The position numbers and the translations under genes were made by a program. Positions 16,961 through 25,966 of a stretch of DNA of 64,000 nucleotides are shown here, piece by piece; within the stretch, counting starts at the first letter, position 1; every line of letters starts with the position of its first letter. Under the pieces are notes generated by a model, which made no database searches, had not been told where the DNA came from, and saw only the letters and a list, made by a program, of their open reading frames with translations. This stretch comes from an uncultured SAR86 cluster bacterium (GTDB taxonomy: Bacteria; Pseudomonadota; Gammaproteobacteria; Magnimaribacterales; D2472): positions 24,001-88,000 of the forward strand of contig CACEBI010000001.1 of the NCBI GenBank assembly GCA_902557705.1, written 5' to 3'.

Positions 16961-17083
16961 AATTTTTCTTGTTAATTAACTTTTAAAAAGTTTATAGCTA
17001 TATTAATAACAATGGTATATTTAATTTTTATCAGGAACCCTTTAAAAAAGAATAACGGAATATCAATTAAGGTCTCATAAGTT

Positions 17084-17344
17084 ATGCATAAAGATTATTG
17101 GCGAGCTAATCTTAAAATTCTAATCATTCTCTTATCAATATGGTTTTTGGTTTCTTTTGGTTTTGGAATCATATTTTCAGATTCTCTTGATCAATATCAA
17201 ATTGGCGGCTTCAAGCTAGGATTTTGGTTTGCTCAACAAGGAAGTATTTATTTGTTTGTTGTTCTTATCTTTATCTATGTTCATTTAATGAATAAATTAG
17301 ATAAGAAATACAAAGATCATAATGATGAGGAAGATAAATATTAA
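17084..17344 (+). CDS. DUF4212 small subunit of sodium/solute symporter
   Basis: An 86-residue membrane protein with two hydrophobic segments (about 11-33 and 50-70) and an acidic, charged tail. It matches the DUF4212 family, found as the small partner of VC_2705-type sodium:solute symporters. Its stop overlaps the start of the symporter gene (TAATG), so the two are translationally coupled. It is probably needed for assembly or activity of the transporter. Confidence 0.9.
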   Translation: MHKDYWRANLKILIILLSIWFLVSFGFGIIFSDSLDQYQIGGFKLGFWFAQQGSIYLFVVLIFIYVHLMNKLDKKYKDHNDEEDKY

Positions 17345-19092
17345 TGGATACTCAATCATTAACTTATTTGTTTGTTGGTTTATCTTTTGCACTATATATT
17401 GGAATTGCCATTTGGTCTCGTGCACAGTCAACAAATGATTTTTATATAGCAGGAAAAGGAGTCAACCCTGTTGCAAATGGTATGGCTACCGCAGCAGATT
17501 GGATGTCAGCCGCTTCTTTTATCTCTATGGCAGGCCTTATAGCTTTTCTTGGAAAAGATGGTTCTGTTTATTTAATGGGATGGACCGGGGGTTATGTATT
17601 GCTTGCGTTATTGCTAGCTCCTTATTTAAGAAAATTTGGTCAATATACTGTTCCGGACTTTATTGGAACTAGATATTATTCTAATGCCGCAAGGTTAGTT
17701 GCAGTCATATGTTTAATATTTGTTTCTTTTACCTACGTGGCTGGACAAATGCGAGGAGTTGGCATTGTTTTTTCAAGATTTCTTGAAGTAGATATTAATC
17801 TTGGAGTTGTAATAGGTATGTGTATTGTCTTTTTTTACGCAGTCCTTGGAGGAATGAAAGGAATTACTTACACCCAAGTAGCCCAATACTGCGTATTAAT
17901 TTTTGCTTATTTAGTTCCAGCTATCTTTATATCAATTTTAGTAACTGGCAATCCAGTTCCGCAGCTGGGTTTTGGCGATACCCTTGTTGATAGTTCAACC
18001 TATCTTTTAGATAAATTAGATCAGGTCACAACAGATTTAGGATTTAATGCATATACTGAAAACTCGAAGAGTAAAATTGATATCTTTTGTATCACAGCAG
18101 CTTTAATGTTTGGAACTGCAGGCCTGCCGCATGTAATTGTTAGGTTCTTTACGGTGCCAAAAGTTAGTGATGCTAGAAAGTCTGCGGGTTATGCACTAAT
18201 TTTTATTGCGATTTTATATTCAACAGCTCCTGCAGTATCAGCTTTTGCAAGAATTAATTTTATTGATTCTGTTCAAAATGTTGAATATCAATCTTCACCA
18301 GAGTGGTTCCAGAACTGGGAGGATATAGGTCTAATCGCATGGAAAGATAAAAATGAGGATGGCTTAATTCAATACTCAGCAGGGGACGCTTTAGAAGGAA
18401 CTAAACCTAAGTTTGTTGAAGGCGAGGGGAATTATGGAGAGAGACTGGTTAGTAACGCCGCTAATCAAGCAAACAATAATGAGGTATATATTGATAAAGA
18501 TATTATGGTATTAGCCAATCCTGAAATAGCACAATTGCCGGGCTGGGTTATTGCTCTCGTAGCAGCTGGAGCTCTAGCTGCGGCATTATCAACTGCAGCA
18601 GGATTGCTTTTGGTGATATCTGCATCCGTTTCTCATGATTTGCTTAAGAAAACTTTCATGCCAAAAATTACTGATAAACAAGAGCTGTTATACGCAAGAT
18701 GTTCTGCGGCAGTAGCTATATTAGTTGCAGGATTGTTTGGAATATATCCCCCAGGTTTTGTAGCTCAGGTGGTAGCTTTTGCTTTTGGGCTTGCAGCATC
18801 TACCATTTTTCCAGCTCTATTTCTTGGCATTTTTTATAAAAGATTAAATATGCAAGGAGCAATTGCCGGAATGCTATCAGGATTAATATTTACATCTTCA
18901 TATATTATCTATTTTAAATTCATTAATATTGAATTTAATTATGCCCAACACTGGTTTTTGGGTATTTCACCTGAAGGTATAGGTTTTATTGGAATGATGA
19001 TTAACATTGTTATTGCTTTAGCTGTCTCCAGTTTTTATAGCAAGCCCCCAGAACATGTTTATGAAATGGTAGACAATATAAGGAGACCTTAA
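17344..19092 (+). CDS. Sodium:solute symporter (VC_2705/ActP-like)
   Basis: A 582-residue member of the sodium:solute symporter family with about 13 membrane segments. The AADWMSAASFISMAGLIAF block and the GTAGLPHVIVRFFTVP block are typical of the acetate/monocarboxylate branch. A soluble insert at about residues 310-390 contains DKNEDGLIQY, which resembles a calcium-binding loop. It should take up a small organic acid such as acetate or a related monocarboxylate with sodium. It is coupled to the DUF4212 gene before it and the SDR gene after it by TAATG overlaps. Confidence 0.9.
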   Translation: MDTQSLTYLFVGLSFALYIGIAIWSRAQSTNDFYIAGKGVNPVANGMATAADWMSAASFISMAGLIAFLGKDGSVYLMGWTGGYVLLALLLAPYLRKFGQYTVPDFIGTRYYSNAARLVAVICLIFVSFTYVAGQMRGVGIVFSRFLEVDINLGVVIGMCIVFFYAVLGGMKGITYTQVAQYCVLIFAYLVPAIFISILVTGNPVPQLGFGDTLVDSSTYLLDKLDQVTTDLGFNAYTENSKSKIDIFCITAALMFGTAGLPHVIVRFFTVPKVSDARKSAGYALIFIAILYSTAPAVSAFARINFIDSVQNVEYQSSPEWFQNWEDIGLIAWKDKNEDGLIQYSAGDALEGTKPKFVEGEGNYGERLVSNAANQANNNEVYIDKDIMVLANPEIAQLPGWVIALVAAGALAAALSTAAGLLLVISASVSHDLLKKTFMPKITDKQELLYARCSAAVAILVAGLFGIYPPGFVAQVVAFAFGLAASTIFPALFLGIFYKRLNMQGAIAGMLSGLIFTSSYIIYFKFINIEFNYAQHWFLGISPEGIGFIGMMINIVIALAVSSFYSKPPEHVYEMVDNIRRP

Positions 19093-19808
19093 TGGATAAA
19101 AATGTAGCAATCATTGGTGCGTCTGGAGCAATAGGTAATGCATTTGTAGAGCATTATTCTGACGATCAATCAGTTAACAAGGTATTTGCATTTTCAAGAA
19201 AAAAACAAAGTTATGAAAATAAGAAAGTTCAAAGTTTTGAGTTAGATATTGAAAATCAAAATAGCATTCAAGATGCAGCGGAAAAAATCAAAGAAAACCG
19301 TCTAAATCATATCATTGTTGCTACAGGGGTTTTGCACTCTGAGAGCTTTGGCCCTGAAAAAAGTATTAAAGATATTAATCATGACAGCATGACGAAAGTT
19401 ATGAGCGTTAATACGATTGGTCCTTCATTAGTTGGCAGATACTTCATACCATTACTAACAAAAGATACTAAGTCTGTCATGGCCTTTTTAAGCGCAAGGG
19501 TAGGGAGTATTTCAGACAATAAATTGGGTGGCTGGTACTCATATAGAGCAAGCAAAACAGCACTTAATCAGATAATAAAAAACTTTAGTATTGAATTAAA
19601 AAGAACAAACCCAAATGCAATTGTTTTAGGACTTCAACCCGGAACAGTAGATAGCAATCTTAGCGAGCCATTTAAGAAAAATGTAGCAAAAGGTAAGTTA
19701 TTCACTCCAGAACAAAGCAGAGAGTTGCTTTCAGATGTAATTGAAAATGCAACAACAAAAGACTCTGGAAACTTATTAGCATATGATGGAGAAACTATTT
19801 CTCCATAA
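19092..19808 (+). CDS. SDR family oxidoreductase (C-factor-like)
   Basis: A 238-residue short-chain dehydrogenase. The cofactor motif GASGAIG is at residues 9-15, and the catalytic YRASK (YxxxK) lies near residue 154, followed by LQPGTVDSNLSEPF. This C-terminal pattern is like the CsgA/C-factor subgroup, whose true substrates are unclear. It is translationally coupled to the symporter gene, so it may act on the imported compound or be a general carbonyl reductase. It ends 3 bases from the convergent secreted-protein gene. Confidence 0.85.
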   Translation: MDKNVAIIGASGAIGNAFVEHYSDDQSVNKVFAFSRKKQSYENKKVQSFELDIENQNSIQDAAEKIKENRLNHIIVATGVLHSESFGPEKSIKDINHDSMTKVMSVNTIGPSLVGRYFIPLLTKDTKSVMAFLSARVGSISDNKLGGWYSYRASKTALNQIIKNFSIELKRTNPNAIVLGLQPGTVDSNLSEPFKKNVAKGKLFTPEQSRELLSDVIENATTKDSGNLLAYDGETISP

Positions 19809-19811
19809 AAT

Positions 19812-20255
19812 CTAATTGGAAAGTATGCAAAGATACCTTCTTGCTGTTACCTCATTATTTTTATCATACTCTGCAACAAAAGCATCTCTTGCTTCAATAT
19901 CTGACTCAGCTCTTGTATTTTGATTCCAATCCCACCATCTTTCTTGTTCAGGCAAAGATTTGTGAATCACGTGAGTGCTTAACCTAAAGACTTCTTCACT
20001 CGGTCCATTATTTTCTTCGCTTGGTAGGTATTGTATAGAAGGTACTACCTCTACATCAAAACCTCTATCTTTATAATATGCCTCATGCATCTTGGTTGCA
20101 TTTAGCCAGCCCTCGATAGTCCCACCTTCAATAAGTTTAGCGACATAGTAATTAGCAGGACTACCCTTGCAATCTGATGGTTTTGGCAAACCCTTGTGAT
20201 CATCTGAGTAAACATTAAAAGAAATAATAGCTAAAGTTGTTATAAGGTACTTCAT
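19812..20255 (-). CDS. Secreted protein of unknown function beside proteorhodopsin
   Basis: A 147-residue protein. The ATG at 20255 is chosen because GGAGGTGAAAATA precedes it; the longer frame to 20300 would add a non-signal-like tail. Residues 1-17 (MKYLITTLAIISFNVYS) are a signal peptide, so it is periplasmic or exported. Three Cys (in SDCKG, near the mature N-terminus, and YLCI near the end, plus none between) could include one disulfide. I do not recognise the family. It is read in the same direction as proteorhodopsin but lies beyond that gene's terminator, so it may have its own promoter. Confidence 0.75.
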   Translation of the reverse strand: MKYLITTLAIISFNVYSDDHKGLPKPSDCKGSPANYYVAKLIEGGTIEGWLNATKMHEAYYKDRGFDVEVVPSIQYLPSEENNGPSEEVFRLSTHVIHKSLPEQERWWDWNQNTRAESDIEARDAFVAEYDKNNEVTARRYLCILSN

Positions 20256-20330
20256 TATTTTCACCTCCAATAAGCAATAATAAAAATTATTAAAACACAC
20301 TTTTTGCTACAAGCTGGCAATAAATATAAA

Positions 20331-20355
20331 AAAACCCGGTATAAAACCGGGTTTT
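20331..20355 (-). terminator. Intrinsic terminator of the proteorhodopsin gene
   Basis: AAAACCCGGT and ACCGGGTTTT form a perfect 10-bp stem with a 5-base loop. On the minus strand the stem is followed by further T residues. It lies 25 bases beyond the proteorhodopsin stop codon. Confidence 0.9.
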
Positions 20356-20379
20356 AATTTTTAAGTATCTATTACTTAA

Positions 20380-21126
20380 TTATGCACTAGATTCTTTGAC
20401 AGCAACATTCCAAATGATTAAACCAAATAGAATCTTGTTAACAAAGTCAGCAAGGTTATAAATTAAGTTTAGATTCATAGCTGATGATCCATCGCCTACT
20501 AGGTAGCCTGAAGCATATCCAAGTGGGTAAATTGCCCAACCAACTATAATAATCCACATCATTGTATTGTATGCAGACTGAACTGCAGGACTTGCTGTAT
20601 TGCATGCAGACTTACCCTCACCAGCCCAAAGCTCATAGATCATGTAAATCCAAGCTAACATTCCAACAATGAAAGCAGGCATAGCTGCCATTATTCCAGC
20701 TTCGCCCATGTATCCGAATACAAGCATTACAAGAGAACCAATTAATAGTTTCTTAAATAATGAACCTGCAACATTGGTTGCAGCAGCAAGTATTAAGTAG
20801 AATTCACATATTAATAAAGGTACTGTTAGTAACCAGTCAATATATCTGAATACAGTTGGTGTTTCACCAGTCTCTACCCAGACTCCTCTCATGTACAAGT
20901 AATGCCAAAAAGCAATACCAGTAACAAGACCAGATACTGTTAATGAAGTCTTCCATTTAGCTGAAACTCTATCTCTTTCAATAAAAAAGAATACAGTAGA
21001 AGCTAACAGCGCAGCAGTTACCAACCAAAAAGATACACCAGTATAATCACTAGCATCTAGGTCGCCACCACTAGCAGCAAAAGAAGGAAGCGCAATAACA
21101 CTACCCAAGATTAATAAATATTTCAT
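20380..21126 (-). CDS. Green-absorbing proteorhodopsin (light-driven proton pump)
   Basis: A 248-residue retinal protein with a signal peptide (about 1-17) and seven membrane helices. Key residues are all present: His75, Asp97 (proton acceptor, RYIDWLL), Glu108 (proton donor), Lys231 (retinal Schiff base, DFVNKILFGL), and Leu105, the residue of green-tuned forms. From memory it is nearly identical to the SAR86 eBAC31A08 protein. It would pump protons outward across the inner membrane in light. It has its own near-consensus promoter, an AGGAG ribosome site and a terminator, so it is a single-gene transcript. No retinal or carotenoid synthesis genes are in the window. Confidence 0.98.
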   Translation of the reverse strand: MKYLLILGSVIALPSFAASGGDLDASDYTGVSFWLVTAALLASTVFFFIERDRVSAKWKTSLTVSGLVTGIAFWHYLYMRGVWVETGETPTVFRYIDWLLTVPLLICEFYLILAAATNVAGSLFKKLLIGSLVMLVFGYMGEAGIMAAMPAFIVGMLAWIYMIYELWAGEGKSACNTASPAVQSAYNTMMWIIIVGWAIYPLGYASGYLVGDGSSAMNLNLIYNLADFVNKILFGLIIWNVAVKESSA

Positions 21127-21145
21127 ATTAAACTCCTATTATTTA

Positions 21146-21162
21146 GAGTAAATAAATTACTC
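21146..21162 (-). promoter_or_regulatory. Small dyad in the proteorhodopsin 5' leader
   Basis: GAGTAA and TTACTC flank a 5-base loop in the predicted leader between promoter and ribosome site, next to a GGGGG run. It could be an RNA hairpin influencing translation or stability. Stem stability would be low. Confidence 0.3.
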
Positions 21163-21183
21163 CCCCGTTAGTATGAACTTAAG

Positions 21184-21212
21184 ATAATAGCTAAAAATTT
21201 TATATGTATCAA
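21184..21212 (-). promoter_or_regulatory. Predicted proteorhodopsin promoter
   Basis: On the minus strand, TTGATA (21207-21212), a 17-base spacer and TATTAT (21184-21189) form a near-consensus sigma-70 promoter. It implies a leader of about 50 bases and high constitutive expression. Confidence 0.65.
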
Positions 21213-21263
21213 ATTTTAAAAATATATTTTTTAAGATAACTTGATTTTCTTATTAATTTAGTA

Positions 21264-21292
21264 TTGATCCTAAAATATTGCTTAAATATTAT
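21264..21292 (+). promoter_or_regulatory. Predicted coaD promoter
   Basis: TTGATC (21264-21269), a 17-base spacer and TATTAT (21287-21292) lie just upstream of the ATG at 21312. They are divergent from the proteorhodopsin promoter and leave a very short leader. Confidence 0.55.
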
Positions 21293-21311
21293 TGTTTAGT
21301 ATGATTCGCTT

Positions 21312-21794
21312 ATGAAAGTTGCAATTTATCCAGGTTCCTTCGATCCAATAACATATGGACATATGGACATTATTGAGAGAGGTTGCGGTCTTTTTGACAA
21401 GGTTGTTGTTGCAATTGCAAAAAGCGAATCAAAAAATCCTATGTTTTCATTAGAAGATAGGATTAATCTTGCTACATCTATATACGAAGATAACAACAAA
21501 ATTGAGGTTGTTGGCTTTCCTAGAAAATTAACTGTTGATTTGGCTAAAGACTTCAATGCATGTGCAATTATTAGAGGATTAAGAGCTGTATCAGACTTTG
21601 AATACGAGTTTCAACTAGCAACTATGAATAGATCATTAGCTCCAGACATAGAAAGTATATTTTTAACGCCTAAAGAAAGCTTAATTTATGTTTCTTCAAG
21701 CTTGATAAAAGAAATTTCTGATCTTAAGGGCGATATTTCTAAATTTGTTCACCCAAAAGTTGAACAGGCATTAAAAGCTAAACTACAGACTTAA
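21312..21794 (+). CDS. coaD: Phosphopantetheine adenylyltransferase
   Basis: A 160-residue enzyme of coenzyme A synthesis that transfers AMP from ATP to 4'-phosphopantetheine. The nucleotidyltransferase motif YPGSFDPITYGH (T/HxGH) opens the protein, and AIIRGLRAVSDFEYEFQLA and YVSSSLIKE complete the family pattern. Length is normal. Its end overlaps the convergent mutM gene by 4 bases. Confidence 0.97.
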   Translation: MKVAIYPGSFDPITYGHMDIIERGCGLFDKVVVAIAKSESKNPMFSLEDRINLATSIYEDNNKIEVVGFPRKLTVDLAKDFNACAIIRGLRAVSDFEYEFQLATMNRSLAPDIESIFLTPKESLIYVSSSLIKEISDLKGDISKFVHPKVEQALKAKLQT

Positions 21795-22600
21795 GACTGA
21801 CAGTTTGGACAATAGAAAGTAGCTCTTTGATTAATAGTAACTTTTAATATTTCTTCTTCACAATTTTTACATTTTTGGCCGTTTCGACCATAAACATTTA
21901 ATTTAATTTTGAAATATCCTGCACTGCCATCTGCTGAGTAAAAATCTTTTAGAGTCGTGCCTCCTACTTTAATTGCTTCAATCAGAACTTTTTTTGATGA
22001 ACTTACAATTCTTTTACATTCTTCAATATCTAATTTTTGTGATTCTTTTTGAGGGTTTACTCTTGAGAGATAAAGAGATTCTGACGCATATATGTTTCCA
22101 ATGCCAACCACATTTTTTTGATTCATTATGAGACTTTTAATATTAGTTTTAGATCTTTTACAGCAGTCTAAAAGGTATGCTCCATTGAAATTTTCAGAGA
22201 GCGGTTCCGGGCCAAGCCCAGATATTAATTTGTGATTATTAATATCTTTTGCAATGTGAAGCGAACCAAATCTTCTTGGATCATTATAAATGATCTTTTC
22301 ATTATCAAAGATGAATTCAATGTGATCATGCTTTAGAAAATAGTTGTCTTCAATTTTTAAGATTCTCAAACTTCCTGACATTCCTAAATGCAGCAATAGA
22401 TAAGTATTTTCTAATTCAAAAATTATGTATTTGGCTCTTCTATGAATATCAATTAATTTTTGATTTTTTGAATTTTTTTCAAGGTCTTTGGCAACAGTCC
22501 ATCTCAAGTTTCTATTATGAACTTTAATATTAGTTAAATTTTGACCTTGAAATTTCTTTATTGCCCTGAGGGTTGTTTCAACCTCCGGTAATTCTGGCAT
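21791..22600 (-). CDS. mutM: Formamidopyrimidine-DNA glycosylase
   Basis: A 269-residue base-excision repair enzyme removing 8-oxoguanine and formamidopyrimidines from DNA. The N-terminus PELPEVET supplies the catalytic Pro2 and Glu3. The H2TH region (NQKNVVGIGNIYASESL) and the C-terminal zinc finger (CKNC, then CPNC) are intact. It lies directly downstream of tolC, with a 4-base gap, and overlaps coaD convergently. coaD beside mutM is a common gammaproteobacterial neighbourhood. Confidence 0.97.
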   Translation of the reverse strand: MPELPEVETTLRAIKKFQGQNLTNIKVHNRNLRWTVAKDLEKNSKNQKLIDIHRRAKYIIFELENTYLLLHLGMSGSLRILKIEDNYFLKHDHIEFIFDNEKIIYNDPRRFGSLHIAKDINNHKLISGLGPEPLSENFNGAYLLDCCKRSKTNIKSLIMNQKNVVGIGNIYASESLYLSRVNPQKESQKLDIEECKRIVSSSKKVLIEAIKVGGTTLKDFYSADGSAGYFKIKLNVYGRNGQKCKNCEEEILKVTINQRATFYCPNCQS

Positions 22601-22604
22601 TTAA

Positions 22605-23936
22605 TTAATTAAGTAGATTATTAATTGAAACTAGGTCTCCAGGAGTAATAGTTCCTGCGGCTAAATCCAATCTAAGATTAGCAAGAATATAATCATACTT
22701 AGCATTAGCAAGATTTTTTTCAGCACTATAAAGATTTTTTTCTGCTTGTAAAAGATCTACAACATTTCTTGTTCCGACTTTGTAACCGACTTGTGTGGCT
22801 TCAAGCGCACTAGTTGCTGAGATTACAGCCTGTTTTTGAGCGGTTACATTGGCAACTAGAGTAACAACGTTAGAGTATCCAGATCGAACGTCTTGTATGA
22901 TTTTTCTTTGAGTAAATAGGGTGTTCTCATTGGTTCTCTCATATTGTGCGTAAGCCTGCTTTCTTCTTGAGTTGACAGCTCCACTTTGAAAAATTGGCAT
23001 ACTAAACTGGATAGCAAAATTTCTTCTGCCTGTTATTTCAGGAACAGGAATGCCCTGACCATTAAAGTTTAGACCTTCATAGTTAAATTGGTTTGTTTCA
23101 GATTCAGATTTAGATCCAACAATATCTATTTTAGGTAAATGATTAGAAGCAGCATTTCTAGCATTGCTTTTAGCTGCATCTTTTCTTAAATACGCAGCTT
23201 TAAGTTGGTAATTATTTTCTAATGCTATATCTACCCATTCTTCTTTTGAGCTTGGTGCAGGACTCTCAATTAATAAACCCTCACCCAATTCATCTAGACT
23301 AAAAATTTCTCTACCTATTAATGCGTTTAATGCTTCTCTTGCAGAAAATAAACTTCCTTCTGCATTAATTCTAGATGCCTTACTTAAGTCATATGCTAGT
23401 TGGGCTTCTTGTACACCAGTTATTGCAGAAAGGCCAACCTCATATCTTTGCTGTGCTTGATCAAGCTGTTTCTTTATTGCCTTTTCTTCTGAAATGGCTG
23501 CATTTAGATTATCTATAGCTCTTAATACCCCAAAATAAAGTTCTGCGGTTCTAACTAAAAGATTTTGTTGTTCGTATGCAAACTCAGCCTCAGCAGCATT
23601 TGTTAATGATTTAGATTGTTTAAACTGAAACCAAGAATCAAGTCTAAACAAAGGCTGTGTTAATCTTGCCGAGCTTGAGAATGAGTTATATTCTTGTTGA
23701 AGCTGTTTATCTTGATAATACTCATTCCAATTAGTTGAACCACTCAAAGTTAGGCTTGGTAACAGAGCAGCTCTACCTTGAACAACTAGTTCTTTATCTG
23801 CAAGATATGAATATTCTGCAGCCTTAAAGGTTGGATCATTTTTTAAAGCCTCATTATAAATATCTAATAAGTTTTCCGCTAAAAGACTGGAAGTTGAAAA
23901 AATTAATATGAATAATGATTTTGAAATTTTGTTCAT
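22605..23936 (-). CDS. tolC: TolC family outer-membrane efflux channel
   Basis: A 443-residue outer-membrane channel protein with a signal peptide (about 1-20) and two repeated coiled-coil/beta halves. Repeats such as AEQEYAYEQQNLLVRTAELYF-like and TQVGYKVGTRNVVDLLQAEKNL are characteristic; the latter is the conserved TolC motif. It trimerises to form the exit duct for RND or type I pumps. No pump gene is adjacent, but its promoter carries the same 21-bp dyad as the RND operon at 57.7 kb. It is co-oriented with mutM, 4 bases downstream. Confidence 0.93.
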   Translation of the reverse strand: MNKISKSLFILIFSTSSLLAENLLDIYNEALKNDPTFKAAEYSYLADKELVVQGRAALLPSLTLSGSTNWNEYYQDKQLQQEYNSFSSSARLTQPLFRLDSWFQFKQSKSLTNAAEAEFAYEQQNLLVRTAELYFGVLRAIDNLNAAISEEKAIKKQLDQAQQRYEVGLSAITGVQEAQLAYDLSKASRINAEGSLFSAREALNALIGREIFSLDELGEGLLIESPAPSSKEEWVDIALENNYQLKAAYLRKDAAKSNARNAASNHLPKIDIVGSKSESETNQFNYEGLNFNGQGIPVPEITGRRNFAIQFSMPIFQSGAVNSRRKQAYAQYERTNENTLFTQRKIIQDVRSGYSNVVTLVANVTAQKQAVISATSALEATQVGYKVGTRNVVDLLQAEKNLYSAEKNLANAKYDYILANLRLDLAAGTITPGDLVSINNLLN

Positions 23937-23953
23937 GTTGTTATTTTAACTCA

Positions 23954-23984
23954 ATATTAATGTTTACAGTGTAAACATTTGCAA
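23954..23984 (-). promoter_or_regulatory. Predicted tolC promoter
   Basis: On the minus strand, TTGCAA (23979-23984) could serve as -35, with TAATAT (23954-23959) as -10 at a 19-base spacing; ATTAAT at 17 is an alternative. The spacer is filled by the 21-bp operator-like dyad, as in many TetR-repressed promoters. Confidence 0.45.
23959..23979. promoter_or_regulatory. 21-bp perfect palindrome, candidate TetR operator of tolC
   Basis: Arms AATGTTTACA and TGTAAACATT surround a central G, a perfect 21-bp dyad 22 bases upstream of the tolC start. It differs only slightly from the two 21-bp dyads in front of the RND operon beside the TetR gene at 57 kb. Confidence 0.75.
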
Positions 23985-24068
23985 ATTTTTTATATTTTAT
24001 AATTTTTTTAATATTTCTTAGAGTAGAATATCTTTCATAAGTTCAATCATTATTAAGGCATCTTAAAA

Positions 24069-25964
24069 TTGGCAAAAAATTCATATGATGCAGAAGCAAT
24101 CGAGGTTTTATCAGGTTTAGATCCTGTAAAAAAAAGACCTGGGATGTACACAGATACATCAAATCCTAACCATTTAATACAAGAAGTTTTAGATAATTCA
24201 GTTGATGAAGCCTTATCTGGTCATTGTTCAAATATAAAAATATCACTCTTGAAGGATGGCAACATCAAAGTCTCAGATAATGGAAGAGGAATGCCCGTTG
24301 ATATCCATCCCGAGCACAAGGTTACTGGTGTTGAATTAATTTTGTGCAAGCTTCATGCTGGGGCAAAATTTTCAGGTGACGATTATAATTTTTCTGGCGG
24401 ACTGCATGGAGTTGGAGTTTCTGTTGTAAATGCTCTATCCGAAGCATTAGAAGTCAAAGTTAAAAGAGACTCCCAAGAGTTTCAGATAGATTTTAGTAAC
24501 GGCGATAAGGTTAGTGAACTTAAGAAAATTGGAGATGTTGGCTTAAGAAACACTGGAACTTCAATTACCTTTAAGCCCAATCCAGAATATTTCGAAGATA
24601 TTAATGTACAAGTTAAAACCTTAAAACACTTACTAAAGGCAAAAGCAGTACTTTGCCCAGGTTTAACCATTGAATTTATTAATGAGAAAAAACCTAATGA
24701 TAAAGAGAAGTGGTACTTTGAAGATGGCTTAAAAAGTTATCTTAATGAATCATCAGAGGGTGCAGAGCTTATATTAGAAGATTCAATAATATGCGCAAAA
24801 GAAGGTAGTGCTCAGGAACTAGAGTTTGCTATAAATTGGTCGCCGAAACCCCCTAAAAATAAACTTGATGAGACATATGTAAATTTAATTCCTACCGCTC
24901 AAGGTGGTTCTCACCTCAATGGTTTTAAATCAGGCCTCTTAGAGTCTATAAAAGAATTTTGTGAATACAGAAATTTGCTACCTAAAGGCTTAAAAATAAA
25001 TGCAGATGACATAATAAATAATGCTATTTTTATAGTTTCTTCAAAGTTACAAAATCCTCAGTTTGCTGGTCAAACTAAAGAAAGACTAGACTCTAAAGAT
25101 CACATGTCATTTGTCTCAAGTACCACCAAAGATATATTGAGTATTTGGCTTAATACTCACACCGAGGAAGGAGAAAAAATTGCTGAGCTTGCAATTATTT
25201 CTGCGCAGACGCGGGCAAAAGTTTCTAATATTGTAGAGCGAAAGAAAACTTTTAAAGGACCAGCATTGCCAGGAAAACTTTCTGATTGTAATAGTCAGGA
25301 TTTAAATGAAACTGAGTTATTCCTTGTTGAGGGAGATTCTGCTGGTGGTTCAGCTAAACAGGCTAGAGAAAGATCATTTCAAGCAATAATGCCGCTACGC
25401 GGAAAAATATTAAATACATGGGACTTAGAAAGTGCTGAAATTATAAAATCTCAAGAGATAAAAAATCTTTCTACTGCTATTGGTGTATTGCCTGGTAACA
25501 GTGATTTATCATCTTTAAGATATGGAAAAATTTGTATTTTAGCTGATGCAGACTCTGATGGATTACATATAGCAACATTACTATGCGCTCTGTTCTTAAG
25601 ACATTACAAACCTTTAGTGCAAGAGGGACGTATATATATTTCAATGCCACCTCTATATAGAATCGATTGTGGTAAAGAAGTGTTATATGCTTTAGATGAC
25701 TCTCAAAGGGATGAGATTGTTAAAAATTTTAAAAGTAAAAAAGGTAAACCAAAGATAAATATTCAGAGATTCAAAGGTTTGGGAGAGATGAATCCTTCTC
25801 AGTTAAGAGAAACTGTCATGGATCCATCAACAAGACAGCTTGTAAAACTTTCTATTAGCTCAAGCGATAATGCTAACTCAATGATGGATCTTCTTTTATC
25901 AAAGAAAAATGCAGCTGCAAGAAAAGAATGGCTTGAGAAAAAAGGCTCATTAGCAAAAATATAA
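24069..25964 (+). CDS. parE: DNA topoisomerase IV subunit B
   Basis: A 631-residue GHKL ATPase subunit of topoisomerase IV. The ATP-binding motifs [25 protein letters not shown] and the [14 protein letters not shown] lid are present. The TOPRIM domain has [17 protein letters not shown] and DADSDGLHI. It lacks the GyrB-type insert and is followed 2 bases later by parC, so it is ParE. The start is TTG with no clear ribosome site. The enzyme decatenates daughter chromosomes. Confidence 0.97.
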   Translation: MAKNSYDAEAIEVLSGLDPVKKRPGMYTDTSNPNHLIQEVLDNSVDEALSGHCSNIKISLLKDGNIKVSDNGRGMPVDIHPEHKVTGVELILCKLHAGAKFSGDDYNFSGGLHGVGVSVVNALSEALEVKVKRDSQEFQIDFSNGDKVSELKKIGDVGLRNTGTSITFKPNPEYFEDINVQVKTLKHLLKAKAVLCPGLTIEFINEKKPNDKEKWYFEDGLKSYLNESSEGAELILEDSIICAKEGSAQELEFAINWSPKPPKNKLDETYVNLIPTAQGGSHLNGFKSGLLESIKEFCEYRNLLPKGLKINADDIINNAIFIVSSKLQNPQFAGQTKERLDSKDHMSFVSSTTKDILSIWLNTHTEEGEKIAELAIISAQTRAKVSNIVERKKTFKGPALPGKLSDCNSQDLNETELFLVEGDSAGGSAKQARERSFQAIMPLRGKILNTWDLESAEIIKSQEIKNLSTAIGVLPGNSDLSSLRYGKICILADADSDGLHIATLLCALFLRHYKPLVQEGRIYISMPPLYRIDCGKEVLYALDDSQRDEIVKNFKSKKGKPKINIQRFKGLGEMNPSQLRETVMDPSTRQLVKLSISSSDNANSMMDLLLSKKNAAARKEWLEKKGSLAKI

Positions 25965-25966
25965 TT

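Noticed and set aside
16978..16992. Palindrome AACTTTT-A-AAAAGTT between acyl-CoA dehydrogenase and the symporter operon
   Set aside because: Made only of A/T runs with one G/C pair per arm. Such dyads are expected by chance in this AT-rich DNA, and there is no second copy or clear promoter around it.
20256..20300. Upstream start for the secreted protein
   Set aside because: The added residues would spoil the signal peptide, and GGAGGTG sits just before the ATG at 20255.
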